A program made the translations under genes and the position numbers. This document shows positions 10,861 to 23,044 of a DNA stretch of 64,000 nucleotides, piece after piece (the first letter of the stretch is position 1; each line of letters begins with the position of its first letter). The stretch spans positions 30,815,919 to 30,879,918 of the forward strand of contig NC_092701.1 of assembly GCF_964275005.1 (NCBI RefSeq). The letters are read 5' to 3'. This DNA comes from Diadema setosum (lineage: Eukaryota; Echinodermata; Echinoidea; Diadematoida; Diadematidae). The notes below the pieces were generated by a model, which was given only the letters and a program-made list of their open reading frames with translations, had not been told where the DNA came from and did no database searches.

Positions 10861-11569
10861 GATTCAAATTCAGAATCCGAGCAATCAATTGCATTCATGG
10901 GAACAAAGACGAATTTGATTCTTACATTCTCCAGTCGATGAGCGGCGGAGACGAACTTCAATGACAATCGACGAATTTTTAATGCGATGTCTTTGAAAAT
11001 GGTTGACGGCAAAAAAAAAAAAAAAATTACAGTGACAATTGACTAAGTTTAAGTTAGGTTTTGCATCCTCTTAGCTTCAAAAATATTTGAAATTGAATTT
11101 TAAAAGTGCAAAAATGGCCAGGAAAACTTATATTTTTATCATTATTATTATCATTGTTATTATCAACTCAGAAGTTGAGATGCGTTATATTTTTTTTTTA
11201 TTGGATAAAAACTAAAATACAGGTTTTCCCGGCCAATTTCGCACTTTTGTCAGTCTATTTGATAGAAGGTTCATGCAATTTGGCAAAACCCCTCGTCTTT
11301 CAAAATTGCAACTTGTGCGTTCAATTTAGCATTTCGATCAATGAAATTTGCACATGTGGCTTTCGAATTCGTTAAAAGGGCATTCAAATTGGCTGGTACT
11401 CTACGTTCATTGAAATTCGCCATCACACGCCGAAAAGGGTTTTCGAGTCATTCCATTTCGCGAATGGGCAGTCAAATTCCAAACATTTTCATTCAAATTT
11501 ACGTCATGTTATTTCTTTTCTGAAAAGGTGAGAAGATTGAAATGAGTATTTCTATGTGACCTTTTGTTT

Positions 11570-11655
11570 CATCCACACACTGTTAAGTAGTAAAAGTAAT
11601 ATTTTTGACCCCATATAACTCGAGTTTCTTGTTCTGTAACGCCCCTTTTCTTTCA
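11570..11655 (+). repeat. Dispersed repeat, copy 1 (partner at 51432-51520)
   Basis: TTTCATCCACACACTGTTAA, a word like ATATTTTTGACC, ATAACTCGAGTTT and GCCCCTTTTCT occur in the same order at 51432-51520. In this copy it lies inside the AGGTTTTCCC element, just upstream of the transposase remnant. Confidence 0.6.
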
Positions 11656-11717
11656 TACATGTCATTATATTAGGCCTACATGTACCAGTAATACAGATTA
11701 ACTTCATCTTCTTACAG

Positions 11718-11897
11718 TCATGACAGCACATGTTAGACACAGACGTATGTCTCAAGAAGACAGAGAAAGAATTATAGAAACATTTGAGGATCATAACCAC
11801 GACTTCCTAGAACTGGCCGACACACTCAGAATAAAGCGCTCAACGGCCAGATAAGTTGGGGGCATGAACTATCTTCGGACTGGGAGACTCAATAAGC
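11718..11897 (+). pseudogene. Transposase N-terminus (helix-turn-helix) remnant
   Basis: Reading from the ATG near 11719 gives a short basic start, then an acidic helix and a turn ending ADTLRIKRSTAR. An in-frame TAA follows, and the frame then continues as NYLRTGRLNKHIGG before another stop. The order RRMSxEDRERII, DFLELADTLxIxRSTAR, YLRTGRL matches the N-terminal DNA-binding helices of IS630/Tc1-type DDE transposases that I know from marine invertebrates. No catalytic DDE core follows. It lies between the AGGTTTTCCC terminal repeats, so it is probably that family's own transposase, inactivated by stops and deletion. Confidence 0.6.
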
Positions 11898-12952
11898 ACA
11901 TTGGGGGAAAATAAAAGAACTATTGCCAAAATCTCTAAAATCTCTAAATCTCTAAAAATATGAAATGTAATGATGCTTACAAAACAAAATAAAGAAAGAA
12001 CCAAAGCATAAACACGTGTGCTAAATTGACTGCGGAAGATGTTAAATTGGATGCCCAAAAATGAATTCGAATGAACGGGCGCAGCATATACGTGATCACG
12101 TGAATATATCATTCTAAATTGAATGAACGAATAACGAAAATGGTGCTTGTCTTACGAATTTCAGTTGAAAAAGTGTTAATTAGATTGAGGTTAAAGGTAA
12201 TTTGAATGCTCCAAAATGAATTTGAATGAAGAGATCATACAATTGAAATACCGAACATGGCATCTACGCTAAATTATGCTAAAACCTGCAGCAACAAGGA
12301 ATTGGACTGACAAAAGTGCGAAATTGGCCGGGAAAACCTATATTATGAAGAAAGGCATGAAACGAAAATGTATTTATGACTGATCTTCTTAACACTTATT
12401 ATCCACGACATAGATTGTTACTAGATTTTGCAGTCCTACTGCAGAATGGAAGGAAGTATAATTTTCTGGTTAGAAATATTCCGGATTCATGGATACGAGA
12501 ACCAAATAATGATGATTTGAAAACACAAAAGCTGAGCTGTCTTATAAGGCCCAGCATTTGGAACCTGTCAATTAGGCCTACTGCCTAGGACCACAAGCGG
12601 CTGTATAGAGGATCGATCTTCGGCTTGTCTTCCCTGAGGCGCCAGCGAGGATCGATCTGTGTTTAAGTCTGATTTCTTATTGCAACCTTTGTATTAAGCA
12701 AAGGAAAACTGAATATGCTAATGTAAGTTAGTGAATACCTCTTTATGCTCTTTATATATGACCACCATAATTATATGCTCACTATGAAATGTCTACTGGT
12801 CCGTATATTCGCACATTCATGTACTCACAAAAGTGAGGGCAGCTTCAAGAAGATGAACGTGACTCTCAGGCCAAGGATAGAAATATATATAATAATTATA
12901 TAACTATAAATTATGGAACATACCTTCTCTCAGGACTACTTTATTTAACTTT

Positions 12953-13025
12953 GTTCCTTTTATTTTTGATATTTCATCCATTTCAAAACCGAATTTCATC
13001 ACATGAACTTTGGATTCTACTTGGA
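12953..13025 (+). repeat. MITE-A fragment
   Basis: TTTTTGATATTTCATCCATT followed by TCAAAACCGAATTTCATCA matches the right-central part of MITE-A. It stops where a new AGGTTTTCCC end begins at 13035. 12350-12950 contains only short open frames with no recognisable product. Confidence 0.5.
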
Positions 13026-13034
13026 AAAGGTAAT

Positions 13035-13070
13035 ATAGGTTTTCCCGGTCAATTTCACACTTTTGTCATT
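13035..13070 (+). mobile_element. Second AGGTTTTCCCGG terminal end
   Basis: ATAGGTTTTCCCGGTCAATT followed by TCACACTTTTGTCA is nearly identical to the left end at 11219. No matching right end was found before 14 kb, so this is a truncated copy or solo end. Confidence 0.6.
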
Positions 13071-13145
13071 CAAGTTCCTATTCCGAGCTTTCAGTTTCAC
13101 GCATTCCACACTCGTAGCACTGAATTAGCAATCAAATTCAAAATC

Positions 13146-13229
13146 CGGTCATTCGAATTCACTATCGGAGCATTCAAATTCACCATCGGAGCATTCAAAT
13201 TCACTATCGGAGCATTCAAATTCAAGAGA
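13146..13229 (+). repeat. 21-base tandem repeat, four units
   Basis: Units of GGAGCATTCAAATTCACTAT plus C repeat at 13167, 13188 and 13209, with a diverged first unit (GGTCATTCGAATTC) from 13146. This is a subterminal array behind the element end at 13035. Similar CATTCAAATT words lie behind the end at 11219. The translated FEF/FKF peptide is an artefact. Confidence 0.75.
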
Positions 13230-13748
13230 GGAGCACGCATTTCAGCAATGAGCATTCATATTATTCATCTCAAGCTGGCGACGGAATCTCGTCGGTCATT
13301 GAAATTCGTGAATAGGCAACCAAGTTCCAAATAACTGCATTCAATTTAAAAGAAATCCTGAATTTAGTTAGTTTGGGGCTATGCATGTGTGTCTTTTTCA
13401 TTAAGCTTTGAATATATTGGGATTTATGATGAAGATTATTAATTTTGCAGTATTTGCTGTTGTTGTTGCTTGATTTAACATTGATAAAGAATACTCTTCA
13501 ATGATAATAATCTTCTGTCTTTAAAGCACTCACGCTTCTACCGAAAGAGTATCCAAACGTGCAGTCAAGGATACAGCCAAGGCAGTAGATATCTGGATGT
13601 GGTATATCCATTGTCATCCTTTCTAATCGAACACGCTTTATTTTCGCTTTCCTTCTTTCCTGATTGATTCTCTTTGCTCTCTCTGACACATTTGTCAGTA
13701 ATTACGGCATAATTTGCCAAAATTTGCAAAATTCTATCATTCCTCTCG

Positions 13749-13846
13749 TGCGCAAAATCTTGTCGGAGTGCGCAAAATCTTGTCGGAGTGAGAGAGAGAG
13801 ATCGAGAGAGACAGAGAGACACAGAGAGAGAGAGAGGGAGAGAGAA
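13749..13846 (+). repeat. 20-base duplication followed by (GA)n microsatellite
   Basis: TGCGCAAAATCTTGTCGGAG occurs twice in tandem (13749-13789), then runs into an imperfect GA/GAC-rich tract to about 13846. The rest of 13.3-14.2 kb shows nothing recognisable. Confidence 0.75.
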
Positions 13847-14201
13847 ATCATTTTATTTTTCTTTCGAGCAAACTGAATCGCGTTCCACTGCATCGTTTTT
13901 GGTTCATCACATTCAAGCTTTCTCTTGATAACATCGAACAGAAATGAACGTTGTTTTGTAAACACTTACTTAAAGAAGTTCCCGGTCCTTGATTTTGTCA
14001 TAGCCTACCACTGATATTTCAAGTATGCAGCAGATAAACATCTTCAATGTTAGTACATTCCAAGAGGTAATCTTATTTTCAGATGTTTTGGACACAAACT
14101 TTGAATTAGATCCGAGTTTCTTCACTTTGTGTCAATCTACAAATTAAATTTGTTAAGATCGCAAGTGCTGATCTGTAAATTAACAAACATGTCGGAAAAA
14201 A

Positions 14202-14269
14202 GGAACCAGTGGGACTCGAACTTGTCATCTACTGCTTTCCGGGCAGCGACACTACCACCAGGCTGTCCC
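14202..14269 (-). other. tRNA-like SINE head
   Basis: On the minus strand the sequence starts GGGACAGCCTGGTGGTAGTG, resembling a tRNA 5' arm with an internal A box. It continues to AGTTCGAGTCCC, a good B box, then CTGGTTCC and a T run beyond. The first and last bases pair only partly (CAG with CTG), so this is a tRNA-derived SINE or tRNA pseudogene, not a functional tRNA. The body beyond the head was not traced. Confidence 0.5.
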
Positions 14270-14896
14270 TGGTTGCCGGCAGTGACACGATAAACATGGA
14301 ACAAATACCCAAGCTCCGAAATTCCGACATTGTTATGTTAAGTAGTCCAAGGCGGACAAGGCATATTAAATGAAAAAAAAGATATTATGAATAATATCTT
14401 TCTTTCATTTAAACTTTGAATTGTTTTTAAATATCCACTCGTAATCCAATTTGCATTGACTTTTGTTCCGGAAACCTTGTGATGTTAATACCACAAAAAG
14501 ATGAAAACCGATCAGATTTACAGTTGTCCGTTGTGCCAGTCATCAACTTAAATTGTTTCACAATTGAGAAGAAAGCGGACATACGGGAACCCCAAAAGTT
14601 AATGTTTGCTGCGATGATATCAAATTATTTGTATTTTTACTTAAAAAGCGGAACGAAACGGACAACTTTTGACACACTTAACTATTTTTAGCCGGTTCTG
14701 CGAAGAGCAAATGCCTAGAGGAAGTACTCGCAAACACGCACACGTAAATAAACTTCTGACAATGTTTTGATTTCTGTCCAAGGTTCAAATTGCACAGGAA
14801 TTTTACTCATGAGTAAAAATTTAATGCTGAGTTCCGCAATATTGAGAGTATCAGGCTACCTAAAATGGACAACACTTCTTACACTTCCATGTATAT

Positions 14897-17800
14897 GTGA
14901 CCCGCTTTGGCAAAATCAGGCGCTTGTCGGCAATGCTCGAACGGCGCAGCGGGCAAAATAAGGTGAATCTGGGTCACAGGGGCCAAATTGACATTTTGGT
15001 ATGTTTGAATTGAGCAACATCTCAAGAATCATATGCCATTGGAATTATTTCAGTAGCTCAATTAAAAATATGAGAAATTAGATGATTTTTGAAGCCTTTC
15101 AAACTCAGATTTTGACGGAAAATCTCACTGATCATCCTGATTTTGGGCAAAATACGCGAATTTTATCATCATTTCATCCACACCTTCATGTCTTTTGTTG
15201 AGCCGAACCCCAACACATTAGGTATCGTTAGAACGAGCAAGGTCTGCAGATTCCAAATATGGAATGTAGGGTGATGTCATCCATAATCCAGCCAATGAAA
15301 AGACTGTCTAAAGGAGACGCCTTTTATGCAAAATTGTTGCCAAGACTGTAAACAACGCGTGTCGTTAGGCACGTGATCTAAATCAAGCCAGCCCATTGGT
15401 CAACAAGACATCTCTGAACAGCTGGTCCTGTTTACGTCGCGGTGCGGTCATCGCAGTGTTAGCCCCACATGTAGCTTTCCACGTGGCGTGGCACCGAAGC
15501 AAAGCCGATTACACGAACACGAGTGCACGCAACACTACCGTACAACAATGGACCGTCTTGCTATTGATTGAAGAGTTGCCGAATCATGCAAGAAAGCTGA
15601 AACTTGCTTAAGAATATCCGTAGATGAAACGGAAGAGTTCATCTCTGATTACTTTGCCACCACAAAAGACAACTCTGACGACTCTGCTGGTGAGTTTCAT
15701 TATGTATTGATCAACTTGCTTGACTGACTCACTTACGATCACACTTTATCACAGTCTTGTGTACATCTAAGGATAGGCGTAATTTTTTCATCGTGAGGCT
15801 CATGCGAGACTTGGTGATTCTTATTAGTAAAATAAGAATCATTGCTGCTTCACGATGCAGCAAGGAATGATGGTCATTTTCGCATTATCGCTGATTTAAT
15901 GTACTCATTTTTTATTCTCTTCTATTGTCATGTTGACACGACATGTTGCCTACAGTGACAATCACAGAATAGAATTGAATTCGGCAGTGTCCCTCATCAA
16001 ATGCGACCACTCCAGTATAATCATAGTCAGCAGACTCTGATCTCGCTTAGCTAGTGAAGTAAACAAAGCCTTGCGTTATTTGGCATGTATTAAACTCTGA
16101 CAAAACAAGAATATATAATACTAACATACAATGTCCAATGACAAGATCAGACACTGACGGTTCTATTGATAAGCCTTGTAGTTAAACGTGGTATGCGAGC
16201 TATAGCACCACCATGATTACTGCATGATTGTTAGTAATTGCTTAGTTTTTTACAAAAAAAAAATGGTGAGATTACTACATTTCCATCCATCGAAATCAAT
16301 GGTGATTTCTTGACAACTGCAATACATGTCAAGGTAGCACGTAGAAGTTACGGTGTAGATCCAATGATGTTTGGCTGCAACAAATGAAATGTTAACCTTT
16401 CATGCATGATGAGATAAACAGCAGTACAGTGATCGACTTAACTTGTCTTAGGGTATTTTATAATGCAGACCCATAATAAAGATGCATGCACATGATTTTC
16501 TATGCAATTGGGGTTCATTTGTATTCATTGCTAAAATTGTATCTTGAAATTCTCATTTATTAGAACTCAAGTGCGTGAGGATTTACAGTCTACAGGAGCA
16601 TGGATGAGGCTGTGCATCGTTCTGAAGATGAGGATAGCGTTACGCTCAGTGAACATATTGATGACAGCACGGTGAAAATTCAACAGGTGATGTAAAATGT
16701 TGAGTCGCTTGTGGATGTGATTCAACTGAAGAAGAGGACTTGCCGCTGCAAGCTCTTCAGTGAAATCCACTTCATAGACCAGTTGTCCCAGGCCAGGATA
16801 AACAAATTAAGATGCTATCTGGTTTGGCTTGCCTTGTGTTTTAACCCCCATTTTTTTTTTTTTTTTTTTTATCTTTAGAAATTATTGGAGACTGTCATGA
16901 ACTGACGATTATTTTTATTTAATTTGAACTTTTGCTAAAGTTCTGGAATGAGCTCTTCTCTGAAATGGTGACCGTTTATAAACCAGCGACTTACCTGTGT
17001 TGGACTTTCCAATGAAATAGTGACTTCATCGTCAAGGACTTGGTGTGTGACTGTCCCATGGTACAGAACATGCTGTATCATGACTGACGTACAAGCTCAA
17101 CCTTCGCAAGATTTCATGCTGATGCTTGTCTGTCTTAATAATATGTTCTGTTGCTTTGTGTTTTATCTGATCTATTGTGGAGCCAGTATCATCCTTCAAG
17201 ACAACCGCTGTACGTAATTCACATCAGATTATATCAATCATAATTATTTCCTTAAACATTTCTCAGATATCACAATGTCCTTTGGCAATCACAGTCAGTA
17301 ATGCTGACAGTTTCTTTTCCTTGTGCCTCTAGAAGTATTTCTCTTATCCTTTCATAATGCAATATTCCATAGCATGTTACGTCAATGTCATTGTAACCTG
17401 CATGCTTGTTAGCATTAAAAATAATTTCCTTTGGATGAAGTTCATATTCTAGTGGTTGTTACCTGTATTCATATTTTTCAGAAGCCATTATCTTTAATTG
17501 AATGAATCAAATAGACAACAGTACTTCTTCCCAATGTGTTGTCAGCCACTTTATATAATTTTCATGTGAAACAGAGTTGTAATTATACAAACCTGACTTT
17601 TTTGCACTCATTTGAGGTAGGCTGTATGTATGCAAGTCACTATTCCATGATTTTGCAAGATAATTGGCCATATTAAATTAATGCATACAAAGGCTCTGTA
17701 GGTGTCACTACAGATGCATTGTACTACGTTTTAACAATTTTTCCATGTGTGCTTTTAAACATTTCGTTTGGTTGAAATTAAAAGTAAATCTCAAGTCTGG

Positions 17801-19315
17801 TTTCTGGTCAGCATTTTTATACATTTTCATTTTCATTTTTTCCCCAGATGAACAGCAAGTGCATTGGTATGCATCTTCTAAACTATTGATAATAGAACAT
17901 ATACTTGCTGAAATTTTATATTTTTATTTATCTAAATATGATTTTACTTCTGTAATGCTGAACTATTGTTATATTTCCACAAATAGTTTAATTTTCCAGA
18001 TGAACGTAAGGGAAACATTGTACAGTTTGTTATACTGACAGAATAAAGATTACATTGTAAATATCAGTATACAATTTGTAATCTGTATTTGTATACATGT
18101 CTAAAGATAGGATGAAAATGTTGGATGAAAGTGCATTTCTGTGTTGTGCTTTTTCATCTTGGTGGACAGAGTGAAATGCTCAAAGGTACAGTACAGTCAT
18201 ACAACCTGTAATACAGTTAATGTGATACAAACATATTGATAACTTTGTATCATTTTAGATCAGTTTCAACCCAGGAGATTTCAAACACTTGCTTTAAGAG
18301 TCAATGGTCATTAGTGCTAGCAGGTTGGAAAGGAACAATTTTTTGTGTTATGTTATGATTTTTTTCATAAATATATTAATTCTGTAAGTTTCCCTTTGCA
18401 ACAATAGCTAATAAATCATGTAGAAACAGTACTTGACAACTGGGAAATTCGCCTGCACCTAATTTGAGACTTGCGGAAGACGTCAACCCTTTTTTTTTAA
18501 TGTCATTGAAACGGTGGTATTCTGTCCCAGGTCTATGGCTGTATTGTACCTTTAAGTGCATATGCTATTTCTTATTTTTAATCCCAAAAACTAGATTATA
18601 AGGAGAGACATGTACATCATTTAATTGTGTCTAGCACTATGGCAAAGAAACAGAAACCACAACATGCTTCACTACTGTACAACATCAATTTGAGAGAGAA
18701 AGATGTTAAAAAAACTATGTTTTCTATTGTTTTCATTTTAATCTCAAATTTATCATTATTACAAGTATGCTAATCAAGCAATTAATATTTCTACAATGTA
18801 ATCAAAAATACAAATTACACAAAATATTAATAATTGATATTTATGATTTCAGCAATATTGAAAATGTGTTGTAGTGATTGTAATGTGGGAACTATCGCCG
18901 TTTTTGGCAGCACACTTTAATATCTTTTGTTTTTCATTGTTTTTAATTGGCTCTTACTTTAAATTGATAAGACAAAGAACACTAATTTCCTAATATCATA
19001 CGGTAAAGTGTGTCTGAAGTGTGTGTGTGATATTTGAGGGTGATTGCTTGAATATGAGATACTGTTGCTATGGAGTTTGTGTCAGCATGTAAACTGTTCT
19101 GTTTTGGGGAAAGTTCATTGAACTTTGAAAGCGATTATCTCAGTTTCATGTTTTCATACCTTATCAACTTCAAATTCTCATAACTTCGTCAAATTTTATT
19201 CAAAATTTTCAAATTGGGTATCATATGAAAGAGGACAAAATTCTCTACAAGATGAAATGAAAAACTCATTTTTGGTTTTTGCCGACAAGAGCCTGATTTT
19301 GCCAAAGTGGGTCAC
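14897..19315. mobile_element. TIR element with GTGACCCGCTTTGGCAAAAT ends, about 4.4 kb
   Basis: The left end at 14897 reads GTGACCCGCTTTGGCAAAAT, continuing CAGGCGCTTGTCGGCAA. The right end, 19279-19315, is its complement with few changes. TATAT-type sequence flanks both ends. Within it on the plus strand are two decayed coding exons (15548-15689 and 16589-16830) whose splice phases match. 17.2-19.2 kb is AT-rich with no further coding signal, suggesting loss of the rest of the gene. The family was not identified. Confidence 0.65.
15548..16830 (+). pseudogene. Decayed two-exon gene inside the GTGACCC element
   Basis: Exon a runs 15548-15689 from an ATG, with an in-frame TGA at 15569. It then reads VDETEEFISDYF and an acidic serine-rich tail, ending at a GTGAGT donor in phase 1. 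Exon b starts at 16589 after TTTACAG and completes that phase. It reads SMDEAVHRSEDEDSVTLSEH, reaches an in-frame TAA at 16693, then continues LKKRTCRCKLFSEIHFIDQL to about 16830. The acidic N-terminus followed by a CRC-type cysteine cluster recalls N-termini of some uncharacterised transposon-borne proteins. That resemblance is from memory and weak. A possible further degraded piece lies at 16945-17090 (KDLVCDCPMVQNML). Confidence 0.45.
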
Positions 19316-19435
19316 ATATATTGTTTTATGTGCGTGGATCGGCAGCTATGTCTGTATTCCAACATAATCATCTTCTTAGTCACCTTGGTTTCACCGCGCT
19401 TATTTCAGGAATATGTATATGTATAATGTATATGT

Positions 19436-19560
19436 CAGGGTTCGAAATTGGCGATGGTCCGCTGGCCATTGGCCACCCAAAATCACGTCGGACTAGCTAA
19501 AAATCATCAAATTCGGAAGTTACTAGTCCGTGTGGCCAGCCAAATATTGCTCCAGTGTCG
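19436..19560 (+). mobile_element. hAT-like left end (CAGGGTTCGAAATT)
   Basis: CAGGGTTCGAAATTGG starts at 19436. It is followed by words GGTCCGCTGGCC, GGACTAGCTAAAAAT and GTCCGTGTGGCCAGCCAAA, which recur in diverged form at 22895-23035. CAGGG-type starts are common in hAT elements. 20.1-21.7 kb between the two copies shows no coding sequence that I can support. Confidence 0.45.
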
Positions 19561-19683
19561 TTCCCAGCATACTGGCTGGCTGTGACAAGCGCTGAACGCA
19601 AATCGCTGCGTATGTAGGTGTGCAGCGCGCGAACGGAGCTAGTCCGTTTGTGCATCCTGTCCATTTGTGCATCCTGTAAAGGA

Positions 19684-19808
19684 GTCTGCGCCAAGACTAC
19701 TACATGCACCACCCTGGCACGGTCTCATATATATAGGCCGTGTTGTAGCTTCTCCCTGGAGAGGCTGCAGTGCCAGTGGTGTGTGTTGTAGTCTTGGCGC
19801 ATGCAGAC
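19684..19808. mobile_element. Hairpin MITE with TCTGCGCCAAGACTACTACA arms
   Basis: About 36-base arms (GTCTGCGCCAAGACTACTAC at 19684, complement ending 19808) surround a short loop containing ATATATAGGCCGTGTTG. The open frames over it on both strands are products of the palindrome. Confidence 0.7.
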
Positions 19809-22800
19809 TTTTTCCACGACCTACAAGGGTTTGTGCCTGCAAACTAGCAGACGCCCATGGACCCTGGTGTTTACATCGATCACCGTGGTATCTGAATGTA
19901 TACCGAATACCGGTAGTTGTATTGTGTGTCTGGCCAGCCACATGCACATGCTGCTACATGCACTTTGTCCAATGTCTGTTTCTTTTCTCTCTCTCTCTTC
20001 TTTGCTTCTTCATCCGCTTATTCCCCTACCTCCCAAGTACGAACTGACTTTTTAGAGTGTTGTCTGTGTGATCTTAATGATGTTATTGCATCATTTTTCT
20101 GCAATTAAGAGGTGAGTTTCTGTTCATGTGTTGCATACTTTGTTTGACGATGTGCAGGTGAAAAGTGTTCGAACTTTGTTTCCCGTGTACCGTGGAAACT
20201 CGATATATAGTTGTAATATACAGTGACTAGACCTTCATTCGCCTTCGGAGATCTGATAACAAACTGATTTCTCTGGTCCCATTGAATTCATTTCCTTTGT
20301 TTTGTATTGTTTATTGACTACTGATATAAACATTAGGATTACAAAGAACAAATTGTCTTGGTCCCAAGGAGCTCGTCATACCGAGTTTCCATTGTACAAG
20401 TGTATTTCGCTTGGCGTTCGGTGCTGCAAACTTCCGCTAGGGCTTATTCTCTTCCGTGGTTTCTAATATTATCATGATTATCACTACTAGTTTGGTACAA
20501 TTTCTTTCGTTTAATGTCACTCTGTTCGTTCCCTTTATATTTCGAAGTATTTAAAAGTGATTAGTTTAAGTGTCTGGCACTGTACATGCATTGTCGTAAC
20601 GGCGATTTCTCCGCTTTGCTGCAGTATTTCGAAGGAAGTTTGATCCCAGCTGTGTGTGAGCTTTTGTAGAGTTTGTGTTGTCGGGATGTTGTTGTTTGCG
20701 TAGGTGCAGTTTATCTCGAGTGATCATGTTGGTCATGTTTCTGAATGTTATAGGACAAGGGCCGAATGATCTGAGTGATGGTGACGATAATTACTGATGC
20801 TGGTGTAAAAGACAGCTTGCTGAGCATACTTCTTCTTTCCCCTGCGGCCCATGAATGATGAAAAAAAAAAATACATACACCTCACAACAAGAACCACTTG
20901 CTAGATAGCAACCTTCGTAAAGTTAAATCTAAATGTTCATTAACAGCAAAGGGGAAAAACACGACAGTAAATACAAGCGAAGAGATTGTGTATGCAGTCT
21001 CTGGTCTTACGAGAAACTTGACACCCCACCCCCTCTCCCCTTGTGGAAATTTCCACAAAACCAGGAGCCAGACCCCAGCTAGGTGCCAGACGAAAGAATG
21101 TGCGCACTGGAATTTATAAACAGGGTGTAAATATAGCCTGGAAATATCGATCGAAGAACTAGCTCGTGAGTTGAGTTCAAGGAATCATCGCAAAGATCAT
21201 GATTTTATAAGTAACAATGGTTCTATAGCCTTTCTTGTGACCCATAGTAGAAATATCGAACAGTCGATTACACTATAAATCATAATAGTGTGCTTGATCG
21301 AGTATTTTAAATGTTTACTGAACTGTAGAAAGGGATTGATTAATCACTCGATTAAAAACTAAATCACAGAAATATATGAAAGTTCTTGTATGCCGAGACA
21401 AATTCACTACCCGGTTAGACAGCGGGAAGAGAATCTAACCTCCCTGGGTGTCGGGAAGTTTTCACAAACTCCAGGATCACCCCCTCCCCCTGCCAACTCC
21501 AACATGTTGCTCCCAAACGTGCATGGTAAATGCATGGCGTCTCGATGTCACCGTCAGGTACCCGAGGCTGCTTTGTTTTTGTCTTGGAATATTGATTCAT
21601 TTCTTGTCATGACATGAGTGTAGTAATCTTTTTGCATGACTATGTAAAAATTTATGATACTCAACTCGTCTTTTTGATGTTTTTCTTTCAGTCCAAAAGG
21701 AAGACAAGATAGTATCATGACGTATCAATTGTTCAAAAGGTCTGCTTTTGATAACTCACAGACTATCAAATCACCCTTGCCTGTTCCCAGGCCCCTAGCT
21801 CCACCCAATCCAGCAATCTACACGCGCGCGCAAATTTTGCCATGTGGTTTTGCCAGCCAGCTGTCGGAATGTGCTTTGAAGTTACATGGCAGCCTGGCCT
21901 GGCTGGCCTGAATGGGTGTCGAGTTTCAATCAACATACATGTAGTGCTGTACTGTTGTTTTATTCTTTCACCTGACAGAAACACGGAAATCAGGAAGGTG
22001 TAGGGAAGAGGTTTTTGTTGTGTGTTGCAATATGTGTGTGTGTGTGTGTGTTTTCTCGTTGTGTTTTCTTGGTTTTCTTTTCCAATGAGATCGAGGCCAA
22101 GGTGTGGAAAGATCAGAGTGAAATGAGTACAAGTACACAGTGAAATGAGTCAGGTAGAGGGGAGATGGAATAACCAATTACCAGAAGCATTTTAAATATT
22201 GAAGTACCAATATTATGTGAAAAAAAAATAAGGAGAGCTACACCTATTTTAGTGCTCCTGACAAGGCGTAAAGGAGCGTGGTAATAGTCCTCAAAAATGA
22301 AACCCTGATAATTGGCCTTAAATATGCTATTTCTCTCTTTTTCTCAACCTCAGCTGTTTATCAACTTCACTCTCTTTTTTTTTTCCCATTAAAACCTTGA
22401 CATACTACTGATTTTTTTTTTCAATTATTCATATTTTCTGATTTTTTTTTTTCTGTTCGGGTAAGTGTTTTACACTAATTTGCAAATCTGCTTGCCCGAT
22501 CGGGCAAGTGAGTAAAAAAAGTTGTGTAGCACCCTGGTTTATAATGGTGCCTCAAAAAGATGCTTAGCTTAAAACAAATCGACCATTAATTAGGCCTGTA
22601 TTTGTCACTACTGAAACCTTTGTTTGGAGATAAAAAAAGAATGAATAATCGACATGTTCTTCACTTCTTGTGAATGTTGTGTTGGTGTGATTACGGCGTG
22701 TGTGCGTTCGTAAATAAACATCAACATTTCCGAGAAGGCCTGTAGGCTGTATGTCTTGCCCCTGACCCGGGAGACAATTTAACCTGTCACAAAACTGTTA

Positions 22801-22894
22801 CAAAACATAGTGATGATGTATGATGATAATGAAGTAATGATAATGAATATGATATATGATATAATAACTGAAATGTACTTAGGGCCCTCCCCAA

Positions 22895-23035
22895 ATTGAC
22901 ATTAGTCATGCGATTAAAAAACAAGACGGACTAGTCAAAAATTTCTGTTGGCCAGTCAAAAATTTTGCGGACTAGCCAAAATTGAATCTAACTGGTCCGT
23001 GTGGCTAGTTAAAAAAAAAGTTAAGCGCGACCCCT
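22895..23035 (+). mobile_element. hAT-like right end (GCGCGACCCCTG)
   Basis: Repeated GGCCAGTCAAAAATTT and GGACTAGCCAAAATTG words end in AAGCGCGACCCCTG at 23035. The complement, CAGGGGTCGCGCTT, is a typical hAT-style terminus. It may be the right end of the element starting at 19436. The flanking eight bases do not match, so a single 3.6-kb insertion is not proven. Confidence 0.45.
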
Positions 23036-23040
23036 GTATG

Positions 23041-23044
<4 letters not shown>

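Larger units (their letters stand above)
11215..12346. mobile_element. TIR transposon with AGGTTTTCCCGGCCAATTTC ends
   Basis: The left end at about 11219 reads AGGTTTTCCCGGCCAATTTC, continuing CGCACTTTTGTCA. The complement closes the element at about 12342. TA abuts both ends, compatible with Tc1/mariner-like insertion. The interior carries a decayed transposase start (11718-11897). Further ends of the same family lie at 11108-11130 (reversed) and 13035-13070. Length of about 1.1 kb is too short for an intact transposase plus ends, so it is an internally deleted copy. Confidence 0.65.

Noticed and set aside
13147..13334. FEF/FKF repeated peptide as a possible structural protein
   Set aside because: It is the translation of the 21-base tandem DNA repeat and lacks any gene structure.
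16567..16770. Minus-strand open frame of 67 residues
   Set aside because: Shadow of the plus-strand decayed exon 16589-16830, which has the matching splice phase and the coding-like composition.
19639..20055. Overlapping open frames of 84-126 residues on both strands
   Set aside because: They cover the hairpin MITE at 19684-19808, so both strands are open by symmetry. No recognisable protein.
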